A stretch of 64,000 nucleotides of DNA from Acidovorax sp. NCPPB 4044 (GTDB taxonomy: Bacteria; Pseudomonadota; Gammaproteobacteria; Burkholderiales; Burkholderiaceae_C). Both the position numbers and the translations under genes were made by a program. Positions 63,389 through 64,000 of the stretch are shown here, piece after piece. The DNA lies in contig NZ_JAMCOS010000001.1 in assembly GCF_028069655.1 (NCBI RefSeq), forward strand, positions 5,200,319-5,264,318, given 5' to 3'. The notes beneath the pieces were generated by a model. It ran no database searches, was not told where the DNA came from, and saw only the letters and a program-made list of their open reading frames with translations. Each line of letters starts with the position of its first letter. Position 1 is the first letter of the stretch.

Positions 63389-64000
63389 TCAGAAGGTTTC
63401 CCAGTCGTCGCTGTTGCCGCTGGCGGCCTTGGCGGGCGCGGGCGCGGGTGCGGTGGGGGCTGCGGCTGGCGGGAGGGCGACGCGCTGGGCCTTCGCGGGC
63501 GAGGGCGCGGGGGTGCGGGGCGCGGCCACGCGGGGCGCGGGCGCCGGCACGGGGGCCTTGGCCTGTTGCAGCGCGGCCTGGGTGGCGCGCGCGGTGTCGC
63601 GGCTGCGGTGCTGTGCCTGGGCGATGACGGCGTGGGAGACGGCGTCGTCCACCTGGAAGACGCTGACGAGCTCCACGAGGCGGGAGGCCTGGGAGTTGAG
63701 GCTGTCGGCGGCGGCGGCCGATTCCTCGACGAGGGCGGCGTTCTGCTGGGTGACCTGGTCGAGCTGGTTGACGGCGTCGCCGACCTGGGAGATGCCCTGG
63801 GCCTGCTCGTGGGTGGCGGCGCCGATCTCGGCGATGAGGTCGGCGACGCGGCGGGTCTGCTCGACGATCTCGCCCATGGTGGAGCCGGCCTCGCCCACGA
63901 GCTGGGAGCCGGTCTGGACCTTGGAGACGCTCTCGCCGATGAGGGCCTTGATCTCCTTGGCGGCTTGCGCCGAGCGCTGCGCGAGGGTGCGGACCTCGGA
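63389..64000 (-). CDS. Methyl-accepting chemotaxis protein, C-terminal part (runs off the window)
   Basis: The last 203 residues of a chemoreceptor; the gene continues past 64000. It carries the end of the signalling domain (from about [20 protein letters not shown]), the Ala/Pro linker and the WETF docking tail. Protein and DNA are nearly identical to the receptor at 8094-9899: from about 63590 to the edge I see no base difference, and in the linker a 6-bp insertion plus a few substitutions. Both genes are on the minus strand. The sensor part is outside the window and may differ. Confidence 0.93.
   Translation of the reverse strand, partial: SEVRTLAQRSAQAAKEIKALIGESVSKVQTGSQLVGEAGSTMGEIVEQTRRVADLIAEIGAATHEQAQGISQVGDAVNQLDQVTQQNAALVEESAAAADSLNSQASRLVELVSVFQVDDAVSHAVIAQAQHRSRDTARATQAALQQAKAPVPAPAPRVAAPRTPAPSPAKAQRVALPPAAAPTAPAPAPAKAASGNSDDWETF

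Overview
The window is high-GC DNA from a plant-associated betaproteobacterium of the Comamonadaceae, most like Acidovorax/Paracidovorax. This rests on gene content and is an inference: an ACC deaminase with its Lrp-type regulator, a Bug-family binding protein, type III effector genes with plant-pathogen PIP boxes, several methyl-accepting chemotaxis proteins, and typical betaproteobacterial housekeeping genes (tgt, priA, hemE, rep). I saw no rRNA, tRNA or CRISPR array.

Layout. 0-5.8 kb: a RebB-like R-body gene facing a putative regulator, an XRE regulator, then a three-gene membrane-lipid operon (ceramidase-like protein, MFS/acyltransferase fusion, HEAGH-motif protein). 5.8-7.7 kb: a DUF6402-type gene followed by a tandemly duplicated 135-aa gene; the duplication carried along the 3' tail of the upstream gene. 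8-21 kb: a chemoreceptor, the acdS/acdR locus with a Bug protein, secreted and small membrane proteins, an intact IS1-family element with target duplication, and a second chemoreceptor. 21-30 kb: SDR, GST, tgt, universal stress protein, an ATGA-coupled rep-lipoprotein-pldA operon, and an AEC transporter. 30-36 kb: a divergent type III effector locus. A kinase-like effector (minus strand) and a chaperone-effector pair (plus strand) each have a perfect PIP box. 36-43 kb: priA and hemE, separated by a P450/AraC pair and a 0.5 kb stretch with four DnaA boxes. 43-53 kb: NhaR-like regulator, TerC, thioredoxin-fold, SUMF1, DsbD/ScsB, AlaX, and a divergent dehydrogenase/LysR pair. 53-58.7 kb: a two-gene operon encoding a CHAT-STAND-repeat protein (1387 aa) and a cytoplasmic subtilase. 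58.8-63.2 kb: a DUF2946/TonB receptor/PepSY operon, probably for metal uptake. The right edge holds a partial chemoreceptor nearly identical to the one at 8 kb.

The best candidate for an undescribed system is the CHAT-STAND/subtilase pair. A predicted caspase-like protease and STAND ATPase sit in one chain, followed at once by a second protease with no visible export signal. The C-terminal repeat region of the first gene is clearly lower in GC than its N-terminal half, as expected if the sensor half was exchanged. This architecture resembles NLR-like immune proteins; function here is inferred.

A dispersed repeat (TTTGCTAT hairpin followed by a CGGCGGCATGG tail) occurs at least eight times, seven between genes and once inside dsbD, where it encodes part of a membrane helix.
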